Source of the DNA: a virus
Virus record (IMG/VR): IMGVR_UViG_3300014903_000015
Coordinates: 1 to 25,098 of that record
DNA length: 25,098 nucleotides
Strand: one strand, 5' to 3'
Shown here piece by piece: positions 17,054-25,064 of the stretch; position 1 is the stretch's first letter; the number at the start of each line of letters is the position of its first letter. The translations under genes and the position numbers were made by a program. Under the pieces are notes generated by a model. The model was given only the letters and a program-made list of their open reading frames with translations, was not told where the DNA came from and did no database searches.

Positions 17054-17935
17054 CTAAGAGTTTTTAATTCTATTTGTAATACTTGGAATCACGTTAGGGT
17101 TCTGCACTAAATAAAGAATTACTTCATCTGGAGACCCCCCAACAGTAGCTTGGTTGAATTTGTAGACAGCGCCATCAATAGCGATAACACCTTTTTCTAT
17201 TGCCTTCTTAACAAGGATATGAATTGATTTTTCTGGATGATTCCACATTTCAATAATGAAACTTGGTTTCTCATCACACATTTCATAAACCTTATTCTTA
17301 ATAACAATAGGGCTCACTCTTGAAGCTGAATCTACCCCTATGATTCTAGCAAAATCCCTAAGATCTTCTTCAACTAGTTCCATAATGATATTCTTAGCTT
17401 TTATAGCAAGCTCTTGTTTTTCTACATCATCAATAGCATCTTGGTACTGATTAATCAATAAGATATGTGGGTCAGGACCTAAAACGTAAACTGGATGACC
17501 TTTTAAGTGTTCGTAATACAAACGATCATTCTCTTTACTTAAATCCAACTTAAAATTCTTCTTGATTAACGTGGTACGTGAACTACCATGTTTGTCTAAA
17601 AATTTTATAACGACTCCATCATCATTCGTATAATCACGAACTCTTGAAGAGCCATGTTTCTTGTGGTTTTTTATCTTAACCAGGACAATACCTTTGTCGG
17701 TTGTTCTAGAAGCACTCAACGCTGGTTTAGGGCCATCATCTTTAACTTCAATTTCTGAATCCTTACCAAAATCAGCCGGCGCCTTTTCACCTGAAATTTT
17801 TTCAGCAAGACTTTTAACCGTTGAATTATGATGAGGTTCTTTTTCAAAAATTAGAGGGTAAAGAGTTTTTAACTCTTCAAACCCCATTAGAACACATTCC
17901 TCAAATGTGTATTCTCCTACATTCGCTTCAGCCAT
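17054..17935 (-). CDS. Conserved phage protein downstream of the capsid gene, 293 residues
   Basis: ATG start (MAEANVGEYT) follows a 43-base A/T-rich gap after the capsid gene. Residues 1-65 are an acidic helical or linker region. Residues 80-160 appear beta-rich (KGIVLVKIKN, GHPVYVLGPDPHILLINQY) and contain KHGSSR twice, at 93-98 and 115-120. Residues 165-280 are helical, with VYEMCDEKPSFIIEMWNHPE and KKAIEKGVIAIDGAVYKF; this resembles a conserved domain of Bacteroidota phages encoded just after the capsid gene. The stop is TAG. The function is unknown to me. A head completion or capsid-associated role is a reasonable guess from position only. Confidence 0.82.
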   Translation of the reverse strand: MAEANVGEYTFEECVLMGFEELKTLYPLIFEKEPHHNSTVKSLAEKISGEKAPADFGKDSEIEVKDDGPKPALSASRTTDKGIVLVKIKNHKKHGSSRVRDYTNDDGVVIKFLDKHGSSRTTLIKKNFKLDLSKENDRLYYEHLKGHPVYVLGPDPHILLINQYQDAIDDVEKQELAIKAKNIIMELVEEDLRDFARIIGVDSASRVSPIVIKNKVYEMCDEKPSFIIEMWNHPEKSIHILVKKAIEKGVIAIDGAVYKFNQATVGGSPDEVILYLVQNPNVIPSITNRIKNS

Positions 17936-17978
17936 TTTATTTTATTTTATTTTGATACTGTGTTGAACATTAATTTAA

Positions 17979-19364
17979 TTAAGCGTATAATAACTGTCCA
18001 CAAGACAGGTTGTTTCTCAATACTAACATTGATTCAGAAAGTACTTGACACTCAAAAGAATCTTCAGCTGTAGCAGCATTCATTTCTTTTTGAGAATATG
18101 GGTTTACCATACCGTTTACATACTTCATGATCATTCCACGATTGATTTTTCCAGCTCCTTTAACTTTTCTTTCTAAGTTAGAGTATCCATCAATTTTAGA
18201 ATTACCAAAATCAGTAAATACCATTCTGAAAGACTCTTTCAAGTAACCTGTATTAGGATCTACATCAGAGTGTAGATTAGGATCATCAAACAATGGATTT
18301 TCAACCAATGTCATTTTCACACCAACAGCTTGATAAGTATCAAAGTTACCTCCAATTTGAATTGACTTACCAGCCTGAGCATCATAGATATAGTTTCCAG
18401 TATCTACAATCAAGTGCTTCATTGCAGTATGGAAAGCTTCCATTCCTGCCGCACCTGTGTAAACTAACCAATGCTTATCTTTATATCCACAATTTAATTT
18501 CAATTGTGTAAAGAAAGAAGTGATTTGTTTCTCAGTTAAAAGACCGTTGTATGTATCCGTATTAGCAGATGAGATTTGTTTTAATAAACCATCACCAGCA
18601 ATAATCGGCTTACCAGTCTTAGGATCAAGAACAGTTGAGTTACCATTAACGTCTACAGTTCTTTCACCATACCAATCATAAAGCTCTCTTTGATACAAAA
18701 ACTCTTCCATGGCATCAGCGAACCCTTGGTGAAACCACAATTTACTACCTTTGTTCTCAATCCAAAGAATATCTGTCAAGGCAGAACCTGACATTTTCTT
18801 AGACTTACGAGAGATAGTAGTGTAGTTATCATACCAGTCTGGGAACTTATTATTTTCATAACCTCTAAGAGAGCTTTCAGAAAACGCATTACCAGTGGTA
18901 CCAACAGTAACACCTCCAACTAAATCAGTAGCTAAAAGACCTGGCTCATTAGCCCCTTGACCTCCAGTCATCTGGAAAGTAAAGTTGTAACCAGCAATAG
19001 TAGTAGTTGGCTCTTGCAATACGATTGCAGATCTACCACTTTTAAATCTTACTATGTCATTCGGATTTAAATAATTCTCTTCCATCTCAACTGTGAAAGT
19101 AGCACCACCTGCACCATCTCCAACATTTGTTCCCGTAAGGGTAGAAGGTTTATTTAAACGACCCTGAACAGACCATTGAAATCTGTTTTCACCAATCATC
19201 TCTTCTTTTGCATAACGTCCTAAACCGTCAACAAAATAGTTTAATGAATACTGCGGGAATTGTTTGATCATCAATTTTGAGATCTCAGGATACTTTAGCA
19301 AATTCGCTACAAACGAATTCGACTCAATAGTATCTTTTCCATACGTTCCACTATGGATTTTCAT
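17979..19364 (-). CDS. Major capsid protein (HK97-fold, crAss-like), 461 residues
   Basis: It forms the icosahedral shell. The assignment rests on length (461), position after portal and scaffold-like genes, and sequence features. These are an N-terminal arm (YPEISKLMIKQFPQYSLNYF), GRYAKEEMIGENRFQWSVQG, a Gly/Thr-rich loop region at about 75-150, a likely spine helix (HQGFADAMEEFLYQRELYDW, about 217-236), and the later strands (HWLVYTGAAGMEAFHTAMKH). The C-terminus ends LRNNLSCGQLLYA. ATG 19364 is used; another ATG 7 bases upstream is out of frame. The leader contains GTTTAATTAAAAAA and no Shine-Dalgarno sequence. No protease domain is fused, and none is evident in the neighbours, so whether maturation involves cleavage is not clear from this window. 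Confidence 0.88.
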   Translation of the reverse strand: MKIHSGTYGKDTIESNSFVANLLKYPEISKLMIKQFPQYSLNYFVDGLGRYAKEEMIGENRFQWSVQGRLNKPSTLTGTNVGDGAGGATFTVEMEENYLNPNDIVRFKSGRSAIVLQEPTTTIAGYNFTFQMTGGQGANEPGLLATDLVGGVTVGTTGNAFSESSLRGYENNKFPDWYDNYTTISRKSKKMSGSALTDILWIENKGSKLWFHQGFADAMEEFLYQRELYDWYGERTVDVNGNSTVLDPKTGKPIIAGDGLLKQISSANTDTYNGLLTEKQITSFFTQLKLNCGYKDKHWLVYTGAAGMEAFHTAMKHLIVDTGNYIYDAQAGKSIQIGGNFDTYQAVGVKMTLVENPLFDDPNLHSDVDPNTGYLKESFRMVFTDFGNSKIDGYSNLERKVKGAGKINRGMIMKYVNGMVNPYSQKEMNAATAEDSFECQVLSESMLVLRNNLSCGQLLYA

Positions 19365-19372
19365 AAGGCATT

Positions 19373-19386
19373 TTTTTTAATTAAAC
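19373..19386 (-). promoter_or_regulatory. A-rich translation leader before the major capsid gene
   Basis: GTTTAATTAAAAAA, extended by two more A residues, lies 8 bases before the capsid ATG and is repeated before the 228-residue gene. It fits the A-rich, Shine-Dalgarno-free initiation regions of Bacteroidota. A role in high expression is inferred. Confidence 0.35.
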
Positions 19387-20535
19387 TTACAATTCATCTA
19401 CATCACTAAATGCTGCAGGATTGAATTCCCCTTCCTTAATGTCGCTGTAATCTACTCGAGAGTCTATGGTAGGATTCTCTATTTCATCTAGAAGCTCACG
19501 CTTCGCTGTTTGACTTCCCTTGTTACTAAGAGCTTTGATTATTTGCTCTTTGTTACGGTGGAACCAAGCTGCCTCAACAACCGATTCTGGAGTAGCAAAT
19601 ACTTCATCAGCAAATTTTCCACTGCTGATGTACTCAAAGGTATTTGCTCGTACTTTCTCAAGGTCTTTTTTCTTAGCCATTTTAAACCCAAACATTGTCT
19701 CGGTCTTGTCTAAATGACTCTTTAATTCCCCCCTAACTTTCTCAATGTTAGCTTGCCTCTTTGAAGCAGCCTCTTTCTCTTGAGCTTTAATGTTACCGGT
19801 TTCCCTGGAAATACTTCCTCTTATAGCACCTCTAATACTAAAGGCTTCATTAGCTACCGTCCCGTTTTTCTCTAAATTACCAACAAGTTTTTTAGCTTCA
19901 TCTTCGCTAACCCCTTGAGCTTTATAATTTTCGAAAACAAGTTCTTTGTCTTCCAAAGATAAATAATTTTTCCAAGCTTTAATATTGTCATTAGTGTAAC
20001 TAGCATCTTCATAGATTTTCTTCTCAGTAACAATACCCTCAATAGAAGCGTAAACTTCCTCTATGCTTTTACCATTAATACCTAACTCATTAAACTTAGA
20101 AATTACTGTAGAATCAACTACGGCTGTATTTAAATCGGAATTATTATTATCATCATTTGAATCATCATTGTCATCATTAGAATCATCAGAATCATCAGAT
20201 GGATTATCATCATTATTGTCATCACTTTCGGTGAAAGGACTCCATTCCATTTCTAGATTTTCATCATCTCCATCATCACTAGAATCATCACCATTAGAAT
20301 CATCCCCAGAATCGTTTGAATCATCATTAGAATTATCATTTGAATCACTATTAGAAGAAGAACCATCATCAGGGTTCTCACCACTAAACGTACTATCATC
20401 ATCCATGAAGTCTTTCATATTGAAATCCTTTGATTCATTATCATCACTAGAATCGTTATCACCACCAGTTGAACCATCAACCTGATCTGCTAAAGCATGC
20501 TCGTCTTTATTTTCTTTGTTTTCTTTCTCAGACAT
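19387..20535 (-). CDS. Scaffold-like acidic protein between portal and capsid genes, 382 residues
   Basis: ATG start (MSEKENKENKDEHALADQVD) is 20 bases after the portal stop; its stop is 22 bases before the capsid ATG. Residues about 27-136 are almost entirely Asp, Ser, Asn and Glu with a few Gly, highly acidic and surely disordered. The rest is mostly helical and charged: residues 145-230, then 235-345 with a coiled-coil-like KAQEKEAASKRQANIEKVRG segment and an AAWFHRNKEQIIKAL helix, then an acidic tail (FNPAAFSDVDEL). The portal-scaffold-capsid order and the acidic, helical composition support a scaffolding or internal head protein. No protease triad is visible. The plus-strand open frame over the acidic tract (20063-20485) is a by-product of the repetitive codons. 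Confidence 0.82.
   Translation of the reverse strand: MSEKENKENKDEHALADQVDGSTGGDNDSSDDNESKDFNMKDFMDDDSTFSGENPDDGSSSNSDSNDNSNDDSNDSGDDSNGDDSSDDGDDENLEMEWSPFTESDDNNDDNPSDDSDDSNDDNDDSNDDNNNSDLNTAVVDSTVISKFNELGINGKSIEEVYASIEGIVTEKKIYEDASYTNDNIKAWKNYLSLEDKELVFENYKAQGVSEDEAKKLVGNLEKNGTVANEAFSIRGAIRGSISRETGNIKAQEKEAASKRQANIEKVRGELKSHLDKTETMFGFKMAKKKDLEKVRANTFEYISSGKFADEVFATPESVVEAAWFHRNKEQIIKALSNKGSQTAKRELLDEIENPTIDSRVDYSDIKEGEFNPAAFSDVDEL
20128..20457 (-). repeat. Low-complexity Asp/Ser/Asn-coding tract
   Basis: About 330 bases of imperfect triplet-like repetition, seen on the plus strand as recurring ATCATT, ATCATC and GAATCATCA units. It encodes the acidic tract of the scaffold-like protein. Units vary in length and sequence, so this is a coding low-complexity region and not a CRISPR array. 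Such tracts can change length by slippage. Confidence 0.85.
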
Positions 20536-20555
20536 AACTTATATTAATTTATTAT

Positions 20556-22745
20556 TTACTCTTTAACTGCTTGATTAGAAGATTCTAACATCATCTTATC
20601 AAGCTCATGTTCATTGTTTGTAGTGATAGAATCACCATCATGCTGAAGCTTCATCTCAGTTTCTGCAATTTTACCTTGATTGTTTATTTGAGCAACTGTG
20701 ATATCAGCATTAGCTTGTACCTGAGCTTTCTCAAGTTCAATACCCATTTTCTTTTCAGCAATTTGATTAGCTTGTTCTTGAATAGCCATCTTACGCTCTT
20801 CATTAGCTTGTAGAACATCTTTAGCTGCTTCAACCCCACTGTTAAGAATCTTTTCAACTGAACTAGCGCTTTCTGATCTTAATGCTCTTGCAAGCATAGT
20901 AAGGTCAACAGTTCCATTATTTGAGTTAATAGCTCTATCCATTATTCCAATCATGTCTCTCTTATCCTGCATATCTTTAGCAGAATTTTCTAAGAAAATA
21001 GAATATTCATCAGGCCCTATGGATTTATCCATTTCGACAATTTTCAACATATTGTCTCCATAAAGATTTGCAACCCATTTCTTATTTCCGGCCGAATACT
21101 TTAATTTTCCAGCCATTTTATTTAAGACCTTAGAAACTACTTTAAAGTGAGCCTCAAACAAAGGAAGCGTTATTAAAGATGATTGCATTTGGCTACTTTG
21201 GTTTACACCAACCAAATCACTTGAACTAACTATACCTGCCCTTGCTGCTGATATACCAGTAACTTTATCAGCTAGGTCTTCAAGCATTCCTTTAAGTGCA
21301 CTAAGCTGATTAACTGTGTTACTCATAGTGAAGTCAACTTGTGACCACTGATTAAAGGTATTCATTTGATTACCCTCTTGTTTAGAATTGATAAATATCA
21401 TACCACTATTTTTAGCGTGGTGCATGATAGATGCCAAAGACATTTTTTTAGGTTTTTGACCAACATCATAAATAACAGCTCTTGCTCCAGATCTAGCCAT
21501 AGCTAACTGAATACTGTACATTGTAATGTTGTAAATCATTTGGATATTCTTTAGAGCGTCAACCAACGAAGTTGAACTTCCAGAAAAAGTATTAGGACGT
21601 ACGCCAACATAGTCAAGCGTAGCCTTTGCGTAATTTTCTTCATATCTAATTTGATTAGGAGATCTTCTAAAATCATGAATCATATCATGACCTAAAAGAA
21701 CACCTTGATAAATATCATCAATTACTCTTTTCTCAATTTTATCTGATTTCTTTGTTTTAGCTCCTGGCTTAAGTAATTTCACATAAGGAGTTTCAGGGTC
21801 ATAAGGATTTTCTGAAAGTTTAAATTTCATCTCTCTTAATGACCTCCACTGAAGTTTTACAACTCTAACTTTTAATCCAGAACCTTCTTCATTTCTGTAC
21901 CACTGATGATTGTTAGTAACCATATCAGTTTGGCCCTGCATAAAGTCACCTTCTAATTTTTCAAGCTCTCTGACTTTCTCAACTGGTAAATTAGGAAACT
22001 CATCAATAACTTGATTTACTGTGTACCACTTATCAACACCACCAAACTTTCCTTCTTCAACATCTTCCTTGTCATTGTCATAATCAAGAATCGCATCACG
22101 TGGATCTATTCTCTCTGGATATGGTAAACCATTTTTGTAAGTAATATGGTATATCTCCTTGAAAACTATACCAGTATCATACATTCCTCTTTTGAACTCA
22201 TGCTTTAAATTGAACCTATGAATGAGATCTTGTAAACCAACCATCATATATTCTTCCATATGAGTTCTGAACTTTGTAGAGTCAAATTCTTTTAAGTCTT
22301 GAGGAACAGATAAATCTAATTCTTCATCAGTAAGTTTTGTACCTAAAGCGGCTTCCATTTCTCTTCTAATTGGTCTTAGTAAAGATTCAGTAGCAGCTGA
22401 TATCATTGCTTCATTCTTCTTTCTAACACCATCTCTGTTTACAACATGAGCAGTAAAATTTAATCCTTGAGCCATAAGCTCACCTACAATTAAATTTAAC
22501 TTTGGAAGTATTAATGGGTAATTAACTAATCTTGCCGGAGTAGTAAGACCATATGTTTTAGTAACATACTCATATTCTTTGTCATTAAAGTTACCATCAA
22601 CTAACTGATAGTTGTCGTAATCTTTCTGCCTAGCAACACTATATCTTTCGTAATTGTGATAATGAGAGATGATAGCTTTGATCGTCTTTTTCCCCCAGTC
22701 TTCATTCTTATCATTATCCGAAATTAGTTGCTTAGGTAGTTTCAT
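20556..22745 (-). CDS. Portal protein, 729 residues
   Basis: The portal forms the dodecameric DNA-entry ring at one capsid vertex and binds the terminase and the connector proteins. ATG 22745 (MKLPKQLISD) is preferred over an in-frame TTG three codons upstream. Evidence is the position directly after terL and a portal-like N-terminal half: LVNYPLILPKLNLIVGELMA at about 75-95, then KRGMYDTGIVFKEIYHITY and PERIDPRDAILDYDN around 200-230. A helical core follows (NIQMIYNITMYSIQLAMARS). The last 85 residues are a Gln/Glu/Lys/Ala-rich coiled coil (IAEKKMGIELEKAQVQANAD). Length fits crAss-like portals, which are larger than most. No fused domain is visible. Confidence 0.88.
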   Translation of the reverse strand: MKLPKQLISDNDKNEDWGKKTIKAIISHYHNYERYSVARQKDYDNYQLVDGNFNDKEYEYVTKTYGLTTPARLVNYPLILPKLNLIVGELMAQGLNFTAHVVNRDGVRKKNEAMISAATESLLRPIRREMEAALGTKLTDEELDLSVPQDLKEFDSTKFRTHMEEYMMVGLQDLIHRFNLKHEFKRGMYDTGIVFKEIYHITYKNGLPYPERIDPRDAILDYDNDKEDVEEGKFGGVDKWYTVNQVIDEFPNLPVEKVRELEKLEGDFMQGQTDMVTNNHQWYRNEEGSGLKVRVVKLQWRSLREMKFKLSENPYDPETPYVKLLKPGAKTKKSDKIEKRVIDDIYQGVLLGHDMIHDFRRSPNQIRYEENYAKATLDYVGVRPNTFSGSSTSLVDALKNIQMIYNITMYSIQLAMARSGARAVIYDVGQKPKKMSLASIMHHAKNSGMIFINSKQEGNQMNTFNQWSQVDFTMSNTVNQLSALKGMLEDLADKVTGISAARAGIVSSSDLVGVNQSSQMQSSLITLPLFEAHFKVVSKVLNKMAGKLKYSAGNKKWVANLYGDNMLKIVEMDKSIGPDEYSIFLENSAKDMQDKRDMIGIMDRAINSNNGTVDLTMLARALRSESASSVEKILNSGVEAAKDVLQANEERKMAIQEQANQIAEKKMGIELEKAQVQANADITVAQINNQGKIAETEMKLQHDGDSITTNNEHELDKMMLESSNQAVKE

Positions 22746-22778
22746 AATGTTCAATAATTATATCAAAAATATGGAAAA

Positions 22779-24653
22779 TTAATCATATAAGGAATCTATA
22801 TCAAATGGATCACCCTCAGATTCAATGTTAATTGCTACGATTCCATCATCAGTTTGCATCAATTCTGGAACTATGATTATGTCACCATCATCACCGCTAT
22901 CCCTGACTCTAGACTTATCATCTTCAGCAAAAATTAAAGCCATACCGAAAGCCATAACTCTATCTGTATTTTTCTTTCCAAATACAGCCATTTCTTTTAA
23001 AAGTCCTAAAAAGTATATATCGTCTGAATGATTTTTTATGTAAGTATCTACTAAATCAGTAAGCACAGTTTTTTGATGAGTCTTCATGTGTATACCAAAC
23101 TTATTTGTAGCAATACTATATGGAGAATCAGCTGACATTGGTCTAGCCTTTAAATATTTTATGAATCCTTTTTTTATGAAGTACTTAAAGAATCCATCAT
23201 CATTATACTCCACAAGAGCCATAGTATCGTAGAATATACTAACCATCAAACATTTTTCATAGAATTGCTCCTTAGTATAAGGCCTATCAAAATATTCGAA
23301 TACCGGCATATCACCAGGAGTAGAAAGGTCAATGTATTTTCTATGAACAAACATACATCCTTTCGAATTCTTCTTACTCATTGCACCTTCTTCTTCCAAA
23401 TCATCTGATATGTGATATGGATCCACAGCTGCTACATGAGCATTCTTTTTACCAGGTATTGGTCTTTCAACCATAAACATTGGACCAAGTTTATCCTCAA
23501 CAAACACAGGCATTTTACCAAATTGTTTAACACCTTTTTTGTTCTTCGGCCACTCAAGGCTTCCACGGATACCAATATTTAACTGCTTTTCAGTATTTAG
23601 AGCAGCTATCCTATCATTAATTTTATCTAAATCAAATGGAGTAGAACCATGAACTACAAATGCATCTTCAGGAGATAATGGCATTTCTTGCTTGAAAGCA
23701 TAATAAGCATCACGATCTTCCTTCTTATCTTCTGCTCTTTTTAGTATGTGCTTCCTAGCACCAATAGTATCTGATATTCCAGTATCGTCATTAAAAAATG
23801 GATAGTAAACTTTACTGGCCGGAACGAAGAATCTTCTTAATCCATACAACTCAGCATTATACCACATATCAGAAAAGTCTTCTGAATCATGTGACATTTT
23901 ATTTGATGTACCACCAATTATTGGACAACCAAATTGATGAGCTCCTTCACGAAAACATTCTTCATTTGCGTAATAAACTTTTTTCAAATTGACTACCTCA
24001 CCGGCCTCATCAACAATCCACCAAGTCAAAGTAGTTCCCCTAAATGTATCTGGTTTCTCAATAAGTCTGAAGTACATTAATGACCCCATACCTTTTTCAA
24101 CCCAAACACCTTCTTCTTTTTCTTTCCAACCTGAAGTAAATAGATCTGCATTATTCAGTAACCAATTATTTCTAAACTGAGGGTAAATATTATTATATGA
24201 AAGAAGCATTTTCTTTCGGAAATCGGAAACGTAATGTTGCTTTTGAGCACCCATTCCAATCTCAGCATCTTCATAAAATGACCATTCATGTAGCAGTATG
24301 TTTGAGTTCATAAAAGAAAAACCCTTACGTCTTGCTTTCAGAACTATAACACCCTCACCTTCATCTTTGGCCTTGTTTACAAAATCAAAGTATTCATGAT
24401 CTTGGTCTCTATAAAGAGGTGGCTTCATTTTCTTACGATTGGTCTTTTTGTCAAAGGCTCTAATCTTACAGAAATTTAAATAGAAATAATAGTTTCCAGG
24501 AATAAATGAACCTCCAGCAGGAGTGAAGCCATCCCTACATCTATTGAATTGTTTCTCCCAGTATCTATGGTAAGATGATGTTCCTTTCGTAAAATTCCCC
24601 GGTCTCTCTATTTCATCATAGAGAACAGGAGAGTAAAGTTTCGCTGATATCAT
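22779..24653 (-). CDS. terL: Terminase large subunit (packaging ATPase and nuclease), 624 residues
   Basis: This protein drives ATP-dependent DNA packaging and cuts concatemers. ATG 24653 (MISAKLYSPV) is preferred to an in-frame TTG at 24662. Numbered from the ATG, the N-terminal PGNYYFYLNFCKI (about 52-64) is typical of crAss-like and other Bacteroidota phage terminases. Walker A is KARRKGFS (about 106-113), Walker B is WWIVDEA with the DE pair at about 215-216, and the coupling motif is GGTS (about 247-250). The RNase H-like nuclease has candidate acidic residues in AAVDPYH (D at about 411), VEYND (E at about 482) and TDRVMAFGMAL (D at about 564). The set appears complete. A terminator sits just upstream, so it needs its own promoter or read-through. 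No small terminase gene was recognised. Confidence 0.94.
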   Translation of the reverse strand: MISAKLYSPVLYDEIERPGNFTKGTSSYHRYWEKQFNRCRDGFTPAGGSFIPGNYYFYLNFCKIRAFDKKTNRKKMKPPLYRDQDHEYFDFVNKAKDEGEGVIVLKARRKGFSFMNSNILLHEWSFYEDAEIGMGAQKQHYVSDFRKKMLLSYNNIYPQFRNNWLLNNADLFTSGWKEKEEGVWVEKGMGSLMYFRLIEKPDTFRGTTLTWWIVDEAGEVVNLKKVYYANEECFREGAHQFGCPIIGGTSNKMSHDSEDFSDMWYNAELYGLRRFFVPASKVYYPFFNDDTGISDTIGARKHILKRAEDKKEDRDAYYAFKQEMPLSPEDAFVVHGSTPFDLDKINDRIAALNTEKQLNIGIRGSLEWPKNKKGVKQFGKMPVFVEDKLGPMFMVERPIPGKKNAHVAAVDPYHISDDLEEEGAMSKKNSKGCMFVHRKYIDLSTPGDMPVFEYFDRPYTKEQFYEKCLMVSIFYDTMALVEYNDDGFFKYFIKKGFIKYLKARPMSADSPYSIATNKFGIHMKTHQKTVLTDLVDTYIKNHSDDIYFLGLLKEMAVFGKKNTDRVMAFGMALIFAEDDKSRVRDSGDDGDIIIVPELMQTDDGIVAINIESEGDPFDIDSLYD

Positions 24654-24659
24654 ACATAC

Positions 24660-24667
24660 CAAAAGTA
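24660..24667 (-). promoter_or_regulatory. Possible Bacteroidota-type -7 element before terL
   Basis: TACTTTTG on the minus strand matches the Bacteroidota -7 consensus TAnnTTTG exactly and lies between the terminator T-tract and the terL ATG. Transcription would begin at or near the ATG, giving an almost leaderless message. No clear -33 element is visible and the region is T-rich, so a chance match is quite possible. Confidence 0.25.
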
Positions 24668-24700
24668 CAAAAAAAAAGAGGTAGCTATAAAGCCACCTCT
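24668..24700 (-). terminator. Factor-independent terminator upstream of terL
   Basis: On the minus strand, AGAGGTGGCT pairs with AGCTACCTCT around a TTAT loop: a 10-bp stem with one G-T pair, followed by nine T residues. It begins about 28 bases after the stop of the 111-residue gene and ends about 15 bases before the terL ATG. Confidence 0.9.
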
Positions 24701-24728
24701 AATTTGAATTTAACTATTGATTAATATT

Positions 24729-25064
24729 TTATGCCTCTACAGGAATTTCTTCTTCAGGGATTTTTTCTTCAGAAACCTCTTTATCTTTTGATTCTTCTGA
24801 TTGAATTTTACCTGATGTTTCAGTAAACAAATCAGCCTCAGCTCTTTTACCATCAAACAAATACAAAAGAATTTCTTCAGTAATTGCATCAATTCTTGCA
24901 TCAAGATCTTCTTCCCAACCAAACTTATTTCCAGTCAATCTAATGCTAGGAGTTTTTAAAGACAAAGAAGATTTATTTCCTATTTCTAATTTCGCAGAAA
25001 GAACAACACTTCTTGCAGCGCCTTCACCTGAAATTTTAAACTCTGTAACATCAATCTTTGACAT
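24729..25064 (-). CDS. Small conserved phage protein with acidic tail, 111 residues or longer
   Basis: ATG start (MSKIDVTEFK) gives 111 residues. The frame is open upstream to the window edge, so a longer protein cannot be excluded. Residues 1-45 alternate as beta strands (RSVVLSAKLEIGN). Residues 46-85 include FGWEEDLDARIDAITEEILL and YLFDGKRAEADLF, resembling small proteins of Bacteroidota phages that end in a GK.A...LF pattern. The last 25 residues are Glu/Lys/Pro-rich and acidic. A terminator follows directly, so this gene ends its transcription unit and is not obligatorily co-transcribed with terL. The function is unknown; a small terminase is possible from position, but no helix-turn-helix DNA-binding segment is evident. 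Confidence 0.75.
   Translation of the reverse strand: MSKIDVTEFKISGEGAARSVVLSAKLEIGNKSSLSLKTPSIRLTGNKFGWEEDLDARIDAITEEILLYLFDGKRAEADLFTETSGKIQSEESKDKEVSEEKIPEEEIPVEA

Noticed and set aside
20128-20457. Possible CRISPR-like or tandem repeat array
   Set aside because: Units are short, uneven and in frame with an acidic coding tract; there are no spacers of constant length.
20063-20485. Plus-strand frame of 140 residues rich in Ser, Leu and Glu
   Set aside because: It is the antisense of the Asp/Ser/Asn tract and reflects repetitive codons rather than a gene.
24654-24662. TTG start for terL three codons upstream of the ATG
   Set aside because: An ATG is available at 24653 and the extra residues (MVC) add nothing recognisable; the TTG also lies almost in the terminator T-tract.
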